Shown: positions 56,883 through 64,000 of the stretch, piece by piece | Layout: every line of letters starts with the position of its first letter | How positions within the stretch are numbered: the first letter of the stretch is position 1 | NCBI GenBank assembly: GCA_944363975.1 | Contig: CALVVU010000001.1 | Coordinates: 186,001 to 250,000, forward strand | Length of the DNA stretch: 64,000 bases | Direction: 5' to 3' | Origin: Candidatus Coprovivens excrementavium | Lineage (GTDB): Bacteria; Bacillota_I; Bacilli_A; RF39; UBA660 | Program-made: the position numbers and the translations under genes | Notes under the pieces: model-generated | Databases searched by the model: none | Told to the model about the DNA's origin: nothing | Seen by the model: the letters and a program-made list of their open reading frames with translations, nothing else

Positions 56883-57317
56883 TTATTCATAGCTATACAT
56901 ATACACTGGATCTGCTTCAATTGTTCCATACCAATCATATTTAGAACCTGTATTGAACACATATCTGAATTTTCCAGTTCCTTGGTTGCCAAAATTATAA
57001 CCATATTTTTGATTTAGTTTCTCTATACCCCGTATTGTAGTTTCACCTTTGTTACTATAAAACACTAATCCTTTTTTTTCTAATCTAATGTATAACTTAT
57101 TGTATGTGCTAATTTCACCTTCTAGAAATCCTAATCTAACTGGATAAAATTCAATTTTGTGTTTCTTATAATTATAGTTTCTAGTTTTACCGGTTACTGT
57201 TTCGCCGCCATTCATAAATAACGAACTTTTTTCTCTTTGCTCAGCAGCATTTACTATTAATACTGTTGAAAAAAGAACTACCATAATACTTAATATTGCT
57301 ATGATTTTTGTTTTCAT
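56883..57317 (-). CDS. Secreted bacteriocin-like protein
   Basis: The 144-residue precursor has a Sec signal (residues 1-25, cut likely after VNA) and a ~119-residue, basic, aromatic-rich mature domain without Cys. GGETVTGKTRNYNYKKHKIE and GSKYDWYGTIEADPVYMYSY suggest an all-beta protein. Neighbouring VanZ and FtsX-type genes resemble the lactococcin-972 setting, but the protein is longer than that family and its family is not recognised. It has a strong promoter (-35 GTGACA, N17, -10 TATACT) and an AAAGGAGG site, pointing to high expression. Confidence 0.7.
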   Translation of the reverse strand: MKTKIIAILSIMVVLFSTVLIVNAAEQREKSSLFMNGGETVTGKTRNYNYKKHKIEFYPVRLGFLEGEISTYNKLYIRLEKKGLVFYSNKGETTIRGIEKLNQKYGYNFGNQGTGKFRYVFNTGSKYDWYGTIEADPVYMYSYE

Positions 57318-57365
57318 AAAAGCCTCCTTTCTATTTATATTTCGAACTTCTCTGTTCTTGCTTAG

Positions 57366-57418
57366 AGTATAGACAAGAAATGTTTATTTGTCACTCTACA
57401 ATCAGTAGAATTTATTCT
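57366..57418 (-). promoter_or_regulatory. Promoter of the secreted peptide gene with upstream dyad motif
   Basis: On the minus strand GTGACA (57394-57389), 17 bases, TATACT (57371-57366). Just upstream of the -35 box lie two overlapping inverted repeats, TCTAC-N5-GTAGA (57395-57409) and AGAAT-N2-ATTCT (57407-57418). The latter, with the preceding AGT, recurs before the second secreted-protein gene. Confidence 0.7.
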
Positions 57419-57465
57419 GAGAAAACTTTTTAATATTATCTTCGCTATTTGAATCTATTTTATAT

Positions 57466-58206
57466 TTATACATTAATAGACACCCCACTCATTGCATCAT
57501 AATAACTTTTCACTGAACTTTCAAATAATATTACTCTTCCATATCCTAATGACGATAAAGAATATTTTTTACTTTGATTTAATGTTGTTGTCCTATGAGC
57601 ATGTTGATAAGAACCATAAATTGTTCCTTTACCACTTACCCAAAATGATAAACTGCTTTCTAGATAATCATTTTCAGATAATTTAAATGAATAACCAAAA
57701 CCATTGCTGAATTCTTTTTTTGCTCCAGTATAAGATATGTAAGTATAACCATTTTTCACATATGTTTGCTTGAAATTAGTTGCTCCAGAAACACTTACTC
57801 CATTAAGTCTTACTGCTATGACATCATAGCTTCTTATTTTAGGCATTGTTTTCCAAACAAGACTAAGAGTTATGTATCCGTTGTTATTAACAATTCGAAT
57901 TGTTTTATAACTAGTAGAAAATGAAGTTGAATAAGGAACTATGCCACTCATATTAATAAAATCATTAGCTTCTGTCACTACAATATTTTTCAAATCATTT
58001 TTCATAATATTTTCATATTCTTCTTCAGTCATTGTGTATATAAATGATTCTGTATAGTATTTTTTTAGTTCGTTATATTGGTTAATTGGAATATTTATCC
58101 CATAATAATTGGAATAGTACTCATTTATGGTTTCCGCTTTTACATCTTCTTTTGACATTATACAAATTATTAATAAAATGATAATTATTTTTATAAATTT
58201 TTTCAT
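57466..58206 (-). CDS. Secreted beta-rich protein of unknown function
   Basis: The 246-residue product has a Sec signal (residues 1-24, cut likely after VKA). A helical pro-like region (~25-85) is followed by a beta-rich C-terminal domain (~90-246) with repeated aromatic strands (KTIRIVNNNGYITLSLVWK, YTYISYTGAKKEF, KGTIYGSYQHAHRTTTLN). It has one Met-rich end (AMSGVSINV) and no Cys in the mature part. It may be a second toxin, an immunity protein or a surface partner of the smaller secreted protein. No family is recognised. A copy of the dyad motif lies upstream. Confidence 0.65.
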   Translation of the reverse strand: MKKFIKIIIILLIICIMSKEDVKAETINEYYSNYYGINIPINQYNELKKYYTESFIYTMTEEEYENIMKNDLKNIVVTEANDFINMSGIVPYSTSFSTSYKTIRIVNNNGYITLSLVWKTMPKIRSYDVIAVRLNGVSVSGATNFKQTYVKNGYTYISYTGAKKEFSNGFGYSFKLSENDYLESSLSFWVSGKGTIYGSYQHAHRTTTLNQSKKYSLSSLGYGRVILFESSVKSYYDAMSGVSINV

Positions 58207-58252
58207 TTTCTCACCTCTTTTCTAAAAAAATCGTATCACAATAAAAAGCAGG

Positions 58253-58280
58253 ATAATTCTCCAGTTAGTAGAATTATTCT
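58253..58280 (-). promoter_or_regulatory. Second copy of the dyad motif, upstream of the 246-residue secreted-protein gene
   Basis: AGTAGAATTATTCT (58267-58280) differs from the copy at 57404-57418 by one missing T. It overlaps a perfect 8-bp inverted repeat ATAATTCT-N9-AGAATTAT (58253-58277), which could also act as the terminator of the regulator gene that ends at 58293. A TACGAT -10-like box lies downstream. Confidence 0.6.
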
Positions 58281-58292
58281 TTTTTCTTTAAT

Positions 58293-59369
58293 TTAATTGG
58301 TTATTAAATCGCTTAAGAAATTTAAATATTTATAATAATCTTCTTCTGTATCACATTTTTCATTGTCGCAGTCTATGTTTTCTTTTTCGATAATTTGTTT
58401 ATTATTTATTTTATCTTTCTCTATTATTTCATGAATTATGTTACTAGAATGTATATTTTTACTTATTTTTTCTATTTTTGAATCTTCTTTTATTACAATT
58501 TCAAATTTGTCTGAGTAATAATAAATTTCTATATTATTAATTTTTTTTATTAGATAATCTTTTTCTTTTGTAAAGCCGTGTTCTTCTAATATAAATAAAT
58601 TACTATTATTAATAATATTTTTTTCGTCTTCTTGAGATATATTTTCTGTAAAAATCTTATCATTAATAAATTTCTCTTCAATATTTAATTTTATAATTTC
58701 GTCGCTTCCATCTGTATATAAAACTTCTATATATGTGTTAGATGGTAAAATACTTTTTAAATTATATTCCATACTTCCTTTATGTTCTTCTATGTAATAA
58801 TTATCATTTTCACCACTAAATATTATTTTATTTTCATTTTCATCTTTGATATAAAAATATATATAATCAATTTCGCGCTGCGTTTCAATTTTATTAATTT
58901 CTAGTATATTTATTTTATTAGAAATTAACAATGATCCTTCTATTACATCAATATTTTCAGAGTTACCTGTTATTTTATATGATTTAATCTCACCTTTTAT
59001 AAAATTAAAATATATAGTTAATAATAATACTATTATAATGACTAAAAATATTATTATAGAAATTGCTATACTTCTTTTTAAAAATTTCTTTTCATTGTAA
59101 TTTTTAGTATAAATATTAAGTATATTTTCTTTTATCTTTTCCTTATTATCTTTATTTTCATAATCCCCATATAATATTTCTTCGATGGATACTTCAAAAA
59201 TGTTTGATAATTTAGTTAAAGCCTCTGGATCAGTAGGAAACGAATATCCATTCTCCCATTTTGAAATATTCTTATCGGAATAGTTTATTAATTCTCCTAA
59301 TTGCTGTTGTGTGAGATTTTTAGATTTTCTTAATTTTTTTAGGAAATTTCCACGTTTTTCGTTATTCAT
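58293..59369 (-). CDS. Membrane-anchored XRE-family transcription regulator
   Basis: The 358-residue protein starts with a Cro/C1-type helix-turn-helix (residues ~9-62, RKSKNLTQQQLGELINYS then KNISKWENGYSFPTDPEAL). It continues through a linker to one membrane helix (~102-125) and ends in a ~230-residue outer domain rich in Ile, Asn and Glu. It ends in DNEKCDTEEDYYKY with a possible disulphide. DNA binding inside and sensing outside make a one-component signal device. It stands first at the right end of the element and probably controls the two secreted-protein genes. Confidence 0.85.
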   Translation of the reverse strand: MNNEKRGNFLKKLRKSKNLTQQQLGELINYSDKNISKWENGYSFPTDPEALTKLSNIFEVSIEEILYGDYENKDNKEKIKENILNIYTKNYNEKKFLKRSIAISIIIFLVIIIVLLLTIYFNFIKGEIKSYKITGNSENIDVIEGSLLISNKINILEINKIETQREIDYIYFYIKDENENKIIFSGENDNYYIEEHKGSMEYNLKSILPSNTYIEVLYTDGSDEIIKLNIEEKFINDKIFTENISQEDEKNIINNSNLFILEEHGFTKEKDYLIKKINNIEIYYYSDKFEIVIKEDSKIEKISKNIHSSNIIHEIIEKDKINNKQIIEKENIDCDNEKCDTEEDYYKYLNFLSDLITN

Positions 59370-59467
59370 TTTTTCACCAACTTTAAATAATTTATTTATT
59401 ATATTAATAATAACATATTATAATTATCTAGTTTAATGTTGATGAACTTTTATATTAAGATTTACGT

Positions 59468-59480
59468 ACGAACAGGTGGT
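59468..59480 (+). repeat. Right attachment core (attR)
   Basis: Second copy of the 13-bp ACGAACAGGTGGT. The bases after it (ATGCCAGC) resume the importer gene in frame. Confidence 0.87.
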
Positions 59481-60026
59481 ATGCCAGCTTTAAACTTCTT
59501 AAATGGAGTTAAGAATAGTAATGGGGATAAGGATAAAATAAATATTAATACTAGTATAGATTTTGCTTCTTTATCTGGTAGTTTTATTGGTGGAGTTGGT
59601 GATTTTGTTAATCTATTTGAACCTAATGCTATTAAATTAGAAAAAGAAGGATTAGGTTATGTTGTAGGTAGTGTTGGTGAATTATCGGGTGAAATGCCTT
59701 ATACTGCGTTTTATGCTAGAAAAAGTTATATAGATAATAATAAAGAAACAATAAAGAAATTTAATGCTGCGATTAATAAAGGAATAAAATATGTAATGGA
59801 ACATAGTGATAAAGAAGTTGCTGAAGCTATCTTAGATCAATTTCCAGATAACTCATTAAATGAAGTTGAAGAAATTGTAAAGAGATATAGAGATGCTGAT
59901 AGTTGGTTTAATGATACAACAATAAATCAAAAAGCATATGAAAACTTAGAGGATATAATGATTGATAATAATTTATTAGATAATTATGTTCCTTTTGAAG
60001 ACTTAGTTATTAATTTAAATGAATAA
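59481..60026 (+). pseudogene. 3' part of the interrupted ABC importer substrate-binding protein gene
   Basis: This piece encodes the second lobe of the solute-binding protein (MPALNFLNGVKNS, then FASLSGSFIGGVGDFVNLFEPN, the ligand-pocket region, and VVGSVGELSGEMPYTAFYARK). It overlaps the ATPase gene by eight bases, as in an intact importer operon. In the current arrangement it can be read only from an ATG inside the element (59436), giving a 196-residue product without membrane anchor. No frameshift or internal stop is present, so precise excision would restore the gene. Confidence 0.87.
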
Positions 60027-60768
60027 GCTTGTTAGTGTGAGACATATTAGTAAAAAGTATAATACCCTTCAAGGAGAAATAGAAGCAATTAAAGATATTA
60101 GTTTTGATATAAATGAAGGTGAATTTATTGCGATAGTTGGAACATCTGGATGTGGTAAAAGTACTCTTCTATCTATTTTAGCAAAGCTAATTAAACCAAG
60201 TGATGGAATAGTTAAATACAATATCGATAATCCTGTTATTGGGTATATGTTGCAAGAAGATGCTTTATTTGAGCACTATAATATTTTAGATAATGTCTTA
60301 TTAGGTTTAAAAATTAAAAAGAGTCTAAATAAGGAAAATCGAGAATATGTGATAGATTTATTAAAGAAATATAAACTTGAAAATTTTATGTTTAAAAAAC
60401 CAAGTGAACTTTCAGGTGGAATGAAACAAAGAGTAAGTTTAATAAGAACTTTAGCGATTCAACCAGATATTTTGTTTTTAGATGAACCATTTAGTGCTTT
60501 AGATTTTAGTACGCGATTAAATGTTAGTGACGATGTTTATAAAATTATTAAAGATTCAGGTAAAACAACAATAATGGTAACTCATGATATTGGGGAAGCA
60601 ATAAGTATGGCAGATAAAGTTATTGTCCTTAGTAAATGTCCTTCAGTAGTAAAGAATTCTTATTATATAGAGTTAGATAAAAGAGATTGTCCTACTAAAA
60701 ATAGAAAAGATAAAAGATTTAATTATTATTATGATTTAATATGGAAAGATTTAGATAATAATGAGTAA
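60019..60768 (+). CDS. ABC importer ATPase (SsuB/TauB/ThiZ-like)
   Basis: The 249-residue ATPase has Walker A VGTSGCGKST, Q-loop GYMLQEDALFEH, signature LSGGMKQRVSLIRTLA, Walker B ILFLDEPFSALDFSTR and switch His in IMVTHDIGEA. The DEPFSALD wording and length are those of nitrate/sulfonate/taurine/pyrimidine-precursor importers. It overlaps the binding-protein piece and the permease gene by eight bases each. With the element inserted, the complex lacks a working binding protein and its old promoter is 9 kb away. Confidence 0.9.
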   Translation: MNKLVSVRHISKKYNTLQGEIEAIKDISFDINEGEFIAIVGTSGCGKSTLLSILAKLIKPSDGIVKYNIDNPVIGYMLQEDALFEHYNILDNVLLGLKIKKSLNKENREYVIDLLKKYKLENFMFKKPSELSGGMKQRVSLIRTLAIQPDILFLDEPFSALDFSTRLNVSDDVYKIIKDSGKTTIMVTHDIGEAISMADKVIVLSKCPSVVKNSYYIELDKRDCPTKNRKDKRFNYYYDLIWKDLDNNE

Positions 60769-61543
60769 TGAACAGAAATCTTTTATAAAGAAATATAAAA
60801 TTAAAAAGGCTGTAATATTTATGTGGCAAGTATTTATCTTATTGTTTTTTCTTATATTATGGGAAGTACTTAGTAAACATAATATTATTAATCCTTTTAT
60901 TTTTAGTAGTCCGTCTAAAGTAGTAAAATGTATAATTAATTTATATAAAGATAATAATTTATTTATACACATATGGGTTACTATATATGAAACGTTAATA
61001 GCATTTGTTATAGGTTTAGTTATTAGTTTCTTAGTTTCAATTATTTTATATTTATATAATACAGTTTATAAAGTACTAGATTTATTTCTAACTTGTTTAA
61101 ATTCTTTACCAAAAGTTGCTTTAGGTCCAATGATTATTATTATTGCAGGAGCTAATACAAAAAGTATCATAGTAATGGCTGTGTTAATAAATTTAATAGT
61201 AAGTATTGTTGTTATTACAGATGGTTTTTATAATACAGATAAAATTAAAATAAAATTAATGAATTCTTTTGGAGCAAGTAAATATCAAATAGTTAGATAT
61301 TTAGTTATACCTAGTTCTTATAAAACGATTATTAGCTCTTTTAAACTTAGTATAAGTATGAGTTTAATTGGAGTTGTATCAGGAGAGTTTTTAGTAAGTA
61401 AGGCTGGTCTTGGTTATTTGATAATTTATGGAACACAAGTGTTTAATTTGGACTTAGTTATTAGTGGTATATTACTTTTAGTTATTATATCTTATATTCT
61501 TTATAGAGTTGTTGAGTATATAGAGAAATTGTTATTAAAATAA
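60761..61543 (+). CDS. ABC importer permease (SsuC/ThiX-like)
   Basis: The 260-residue membrane protein has about six helices. The coupling segment is MNSFGASKYQIVRYLVIPSS (the E/S-A-x-x-x-x-G-A-s pattern of type I permeases), followed by GVVSGEFLVSKAGLGYLI, the very typical end of SsuC/TauC/ThiX-type subunits. It is last in the importer operon. Substrate could be a sulfonate, nitrate-like anion or thiamine pyrimidine precursor; sequence alone does not decide. Confidence 0.88.
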   Translation: MSNEQKSFIKKYKIKKAVIFMWQVFILLFFLILWEVLSKHNIINPFIFSSPSKVVKCIINLYKDNNLFIHIWVTIYETLIAFVIGLVISFLVSIILYLYNTVYKVLDLFLTCLNSLPKVALGPMIIIIAGANTKSIIVMAVLINLIVSIVVITDGFYNTDKIKIKLMNSFGASKYQIVRYLVIPSSYKTIISSFKLSISMSLIGVVSGEFLVSKAGLGYLIIYGTQVFNLDLVISGILLLVIISYILYRVVEYIEKLLLK

Positions 61544-61569
61544 AAGAAACATAAAGATATGTTTCTTTT
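61542..61569 (+). terminator. Terminator of the importer operon
   Basis: The 11-bp stem AAAAGAAACAT/ATGTTTCTTTT has a six-base loop and begins at the permease stop codon. Confidence 0.8.
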
Positions 61570-61606
61570 ATATATGATATAATTAATAAAATATGAGGTG
61601 AGTAAG

Positions 61607-62674
61607 TTGCGTAATAAGAGTAATGTGTTAGATAATAAATGTCCTAGTTGTGGAGCACCAATTAAATATATTCCTTCTTTAAATAAATGGAAGTGTGAAT
61701 ACTGTAATAGTGAGTTTACATTAGAAGAAATGCAAAAACATAATAATGCTAGTAGTTTAGAGAACAATAAAAAAGAAATAGAAGATAATTTTACCGATTA
61801 TGTTACATATACTTGTCAAGATTGTGGAGCAGAAATTGTTGCTGATAGTGAGACTGCTGCTACTTTTTGTGTATATTGTGGGAATACAGCGATATTAAAA
61901 AATAAATTATCAGGTAAATTTGCGCCAGAATCAATTATTCCTTTTAAGAAAGAGAAAAAAGATGCTGAGATTGCCTTTACTAATGTCGCTAAAGGGAAAC
62001 TTTTTGTACCGAGTGATTTTACAAAGAAAGAAAATATTGAAAAAATAAAAGGTATTTATATACCTTTTTGGTTATATGATATTGAGGTATTTGGAAATGT
62101 AGAATGCTCTGCTACTAAAGTTAAACATTGGAGTACTTCAAGAATTAGTTATACTAAAACGGATTATTATAAATTGTATAGGTCTGGATCAATGAAGTTT
62201 TTTAAAGTACCTGTAGATGGTTCTAAGAGATTTGGAAATGACATTATGAGTTCAATTGAACCTTTTGAATATAATGATTTAGTAAAATATAATCATGCTT
62301 ATTTATCTGGTTTTTTTGCCGAAAGATATGACGTATCAAGCGAAGAAGCATTTAGTGATGCTAGAAATAGAGCACTAGAATCTGGTAAAAAAGCTGTTTT
62401 AGATGATTGTAAGGAGTTTTCTAGTAAAACTATTACTAATAATAATCTTAATACATCTATAATAGATAAACATTATGTTTTATTACCGGTTTGGATGGTT
62501 AATGTAAAATATAAAAAACGTAATTATTTATTTGCAATGAATGGTCAAACAGGAGAATTTATTGGTAATTTACCATTGGATAAAAAGAAAGTGTTTTTAT
62601 GGGCATTATTTGTATTTTCAATTGTATTTGTAGGGATAATTATTATTTCTTACATAACATTTTTAGGTGAGTAA
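61607..62674 (+). CDS. Zinc-ribbon protein with C-terminal membrane helix
   Basis: The 355-residue protein starts most likely at TTG 61607; the GTG at 61598 is part of the AGGTGAG ribosome site. Two zinc ribbons come first: KCPSCGAPIKY with CEYCNSEF, then TCQDCGAEIV with FCVYCGNTA. A beta-rich domain (~110-320, GIYIPFWLYDIEV, LPVWMVNVKY) follows, and one membrane helix near the C-terminus (~328-350). The layout matches widespread Firmicute proteins that resemble primosomal-replication-type zinc ribbons of unknown role. Its stop overlaps the ribosome site of the TPM gene. Confidence 0.78.
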   Translation: MRNKSNVLDNKCPSCGAPIKYIPSLNKWKCEYCNSEFTLEEMQKHNNASSLENNKKEIEDNFTDYVTYTCQDCGAEIVADSETAATFCVYCGNTAILKNKLSGKFAPESIIPFKKEKKDAEIAFTNVAKGKLFVPSDFTKKENIEKIKGIYIPFWLYDIEVFGNVECSATKVKHWSTSRISYTKTDYYKLYRSGSMKFFKVPVDGSKRFGNDIMSSIEPFEYNDLVKYNHAYLSGFFAERYDVSSEEAFSDARNRALESGKKAVLDDCKEFSSKTITNNNLNTSIIDKHYVLLPVWMVNVKYKKRNYLFAMNGQTGEFIGNLPLDKKKVFLWALFVFSIVFVGIIIISYITFLGE

Positions 62675-62675
62675 G

Positions 62676-63614
62676 ATGAAGAAGATTTATTTTATAATTT
62701 TATGTTTTATTGCTTTTATTTTGCCAGTTAAAGCATTTGTTACAACTTATGATCGAACAGCTGATAATAATTATGGTGTAAATAAAAAATGGGAGATTAA
62801 TGAATCTAATATCAATAATGTACTAAGAACACCACTAGTTGATTCTGATGATAGAATATATGATTTTGCTAATATATTAAATGATAATGAAATAAAAGAA
62901 TTAAATGATTTGATTGAAGAATATGAAGAAGAAACTGGTTTTACTTTTGTTTTTTTATCAGCAGATAATTTTTATACAAGTGATATAGATAATGAAGACT
63001 ATGCAGTTGATTTTTATGATTATAATGATTTTGGGATAGATGATGAATATTATAGTGGTATTATTTTATATAGAAATGCTAATATAAGTACTCCTTATTA
63101 TGCAATTTATACTTTTGGAGAAACACAGTTATATTATGATGATGAACGATTAAATGATATCTTAGATACGATTTATAATGACTTTTATAATAAAGATTAT
63201 ATGAATGGTATATATACTTTATTTGATATGATAAATATGTATTATAAGAAGGGAATTCCTAAAGAATTATCTGAAAGTTATATTGATGAGAATGGTTTTT
63301 TAATCTATAAAAAAGCTTTTATTATTCCTTGGGGAACGGCTTTTATTTTGGCATATATAGTTACGGCAATATTTATTGCATATAATATTATAAGACAAAA
63401 AATGGTTGTTAAAGCTAAAGATGCTAATGAGTATTTAAATTATTCATCAATTCATTTCTCAGTAAGAGAAAATCGTTTTATAAACTCACATACTACTTCA
63501 CATTACAGAAACAGTGGTAGTAGTTCTTCTAGTTCGAGAAGTAGTCGTAGTAGCAGTAGAAGTCGTTCTGGTTCTTCTAGAGGAGGACATGGTGGTGGTG
63601 GACGTCGTGGATAA
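62676..63614 (+). CDS. TPM-domain membrane protein with Ser/Arg/Gly-rich tail
   Basis: The 312-residue protein starts at ATG 62676 behind AGGTGAG. A signal or first helix (residues ~3-18, ending VKA) precedes a TPM domain. RIYDFANILNDNEIKELND, ETGFTFVFLSAD and SGIILYRNANIS are the typical strands and helix of this YgcG/TLP18.3 domain. A membrane helix lies at ~218-240, and the cytoplasmic tail is low-complexity (SSSSSRSSRSSSRSRSGSSR, then GGHGGGGRRG). TPM proteins often act with LemA. The tail resembles a flexible RNA- or polyanion-binding segment. It is translationally coupled to the zinc-ribbon gene. Confidence 0.8.
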   Translation: MKKIYFIILCFIAFILPVKAFVTTYDRTADNNYGVNKKWEINESNINNVLRTPLVDSDDRIYDFANILNDNEIKELNDLIEEYEEETGFTFVFLSADNFYTSDIDNEDYAVDFYDYNDFGIDDEYYSGIILYRNANISTPYYAIYTFGETQLYYDDERLNDILDTIYNDFYNKDYMNGIYTLFDMINMYYKKGIPKELSESYIDENGFLIYKKAFIIPWGTAFILAYIVTAIFIAYNIIRQKMVVKAKDANEYLNYSSIHFSVRENRFINSHTTSHYRNSGSSSSSSRSSRSSSRSRSGSSRGGHGGGGRRG

Positions 63615-63620
63615 AAAAAA

Positions 63621-63643
63621 AGAGTATTATTATTTAATACTCT
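63621..63643. terminator. Bidirectional terminator, TPM gene / partial gene
   Basis: The 9-bp stem AGAGTATTA/TAATACTCT has a five-base loop, with A and T runs outside. It overlaps the stop codon of the partial minus-strand gene. Confidence 0.82.
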
Positions 63644-64000
63644 ATTTTATTTTTTCAATAACTATTAATGGTTTCTTTTCTTTCTTATTCTTTTTTGGTT
63701 CCTCTTTAGTTATTTTAGTTTTCTTATTTTTTTTATTTGAAGTTGCTGGATGACGATTAACTTTCTTAATTTCTTTAGGATTTAAATTAAGTTTATTTTT
63801 TTCAGTAGTTGGTTCTTTTTTCTTTTTAGAACGATTAATCTTTTTTACTTCATTTGGTTTTAAATTAAGAGTTGATTTTGATTTTTTCTTAGATGAACTT
63901 TCTTTCTTACGGAGATCTTTTATATCTTCACTTTGAGGTCTTTTTATTTTTTCACGAATATTGTCGATAGGAATTAAATCAGTAAATTCTAAATCATAAT
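63642..64000 (-). CDS. Basic repeat-containing protein of unknown function (partial, C-terminal part)
   Basis: The last ~119 codons of a minus-strand gene enter from the right edge. This part is very Lys-rich and disordered. It contains two similar units, TLNLKPNEVKKINRSKKKKE and KLNLNPKEIKKVNRHPATSN (L-N-L-x-P-x-E-[VI]-K-K-[VI]-N-R), and ends in KKPLIVIEKIK. Such a tail suggests binding to nucleic acid, ribosome or another acidic surface. The N-terminal domain is outside the window, so the gene cannot be identified. Confidence 0.6.
   Translation of the reverse strand, partial: YDLEFTDLIPIDNIREKIKRPQSEDIKDLRKKESSSKKKSKSTLNLKPNEVKKINRSKKKKEPTTEKNKLNLNPKEIKKVNRHPATSNKKNKKTKITKEEPKKNKKEKKPLIVIEKIK

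Larger units (their letters stand above)
50422..59480. mobile_element. Serine-recombinase integrative element carrying a bacteriocin-like export and immunity module
   Basis: A 9,046-bp insertion (one copy of the core counted) sits between two copies of a 13-bp direct repeat. Its genes, all on the minus strand, are a large serine recombinase at the left end, a 35-residue ORF, a VanZ protein, two FtsX-type permeases, an ABC ATPase, two secreted proteins and a membrane-bound XRE regulator. No relaxase, conjugation or phage structural gene is seen, so it can move itself only by site-specific recombination or would need help to transfer. Its target is the conserved GRTGG codon run of an importer gene. 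Confidence 0.87.

Noticed and set aside
54101-57486. Short inverted matches (GGGGTGTCTAT at 54101 and ATAGACACCCC at 57476) and a second TGTCTATACTCT near 54105
   Set aside because: Only 11-12 bases; one copy is inside coding sequence and one is a promoter -10 region. It could be chance or an old duplication, not enough for a repeat call.
59436-59480. ATG at 59436 as the true start of an independent gene
   Set aside because: The first 15 codons come from element DNA and the remainder is plainly the second half of the split binding-protein gene.

Overview
The window comes from the chromosome of a very AT-rich, anaerobic, low-GC Gram-positive bacterium (Bacillota). It uses the standard bacterial code, since TGA ends genes and Trp is TGG. 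Supporting evidence is an oxygen-sensitive class III ribonucleotide reductase, a CIRCE operator, Firmicute-type SD sequences (GGAGG/GGTGA), a MurE with the DAP-type DNPR motif, an LTA-synthase-like enzyme and NAD-dependent LigA. The gene style (YibE/F pairs, LemA-like, DUF2207, TPM proteins, small membrane proteins) fits gut-associated Bacilli of the RF39/Erysipelotrichales type, but that placement is inference.

Layout. 1-6.1 kb: partial oxidoreductase, stand-alone ClpC-like AAA+ ATPase, tRNA-Asn, small membrane proteins, LemA-like protein, RluA pseudouridine synthase and a YibE/F pair. 6.2-8.7 kb: a class III ribonucleotide reductase whose glycyl-radical domain sits on a separate small gene. 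9.1-11.7 kb: aldehyde dehydrogenase and FIST-domain protein. 11.85-12.84 kb: an ORF-free, highly structured transcription unit with its own TTGACA-N17-TATACT promoter and terminator, best read as a large noncoding RNA. 12.95-16.3 kb: three tandem paralogous HExxH metallopeptidases. 16.3-31.3 kb: dusB, CIRCE-controlled hsp20, aquaporin, cca, DUF2207, GGCT-like, hypoxanthine-DNA glycosylase, YjjG-like HAD, Fic enzyme, a possible nuclease next to a tRNA-Gly fragment and an intact tRNA-Gly, murE, and a uracil uptake/salvage operon (leader peptide, attenuator, uraA, upp). 31.3-49.8 kb: asnB, LTA-synthase-like gene, tex, yihY, a sensor with a degenerate GGDEF domain, amidoligase, ligA, nucleotidyltransferase, pcrA and two proteins of unknown function. 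61.6-64 kb: zinc-ribbon protein, TPM-domain protein and a partial basic protein.

The most striking locus is a 9,046-bp integrated element (50422-59467) bounded by a 13-bp direct repeat. A large serine recombinase gene lies at its left end. It splits, in frame, the substrate-binding-protein gene of an SsuABC/ThiXYZ-type ABC importer (49991-50434 plus 59481-60026), whose ATPase and permease genes follow intact. The cargo is a bacteriocin-like module: a membrane-anchored XRE regulator, two secreted proteins, a MacB/FtsX-type ABC transporter and a VanZ-domain protein. Both secreted-protein genes are preceded by the same dyad motif, a candidate operator for the element's regulator. The inference is a mobile secreted-toxin, export and self-protection cassette that also works as an on/off insertion in an importer gene.
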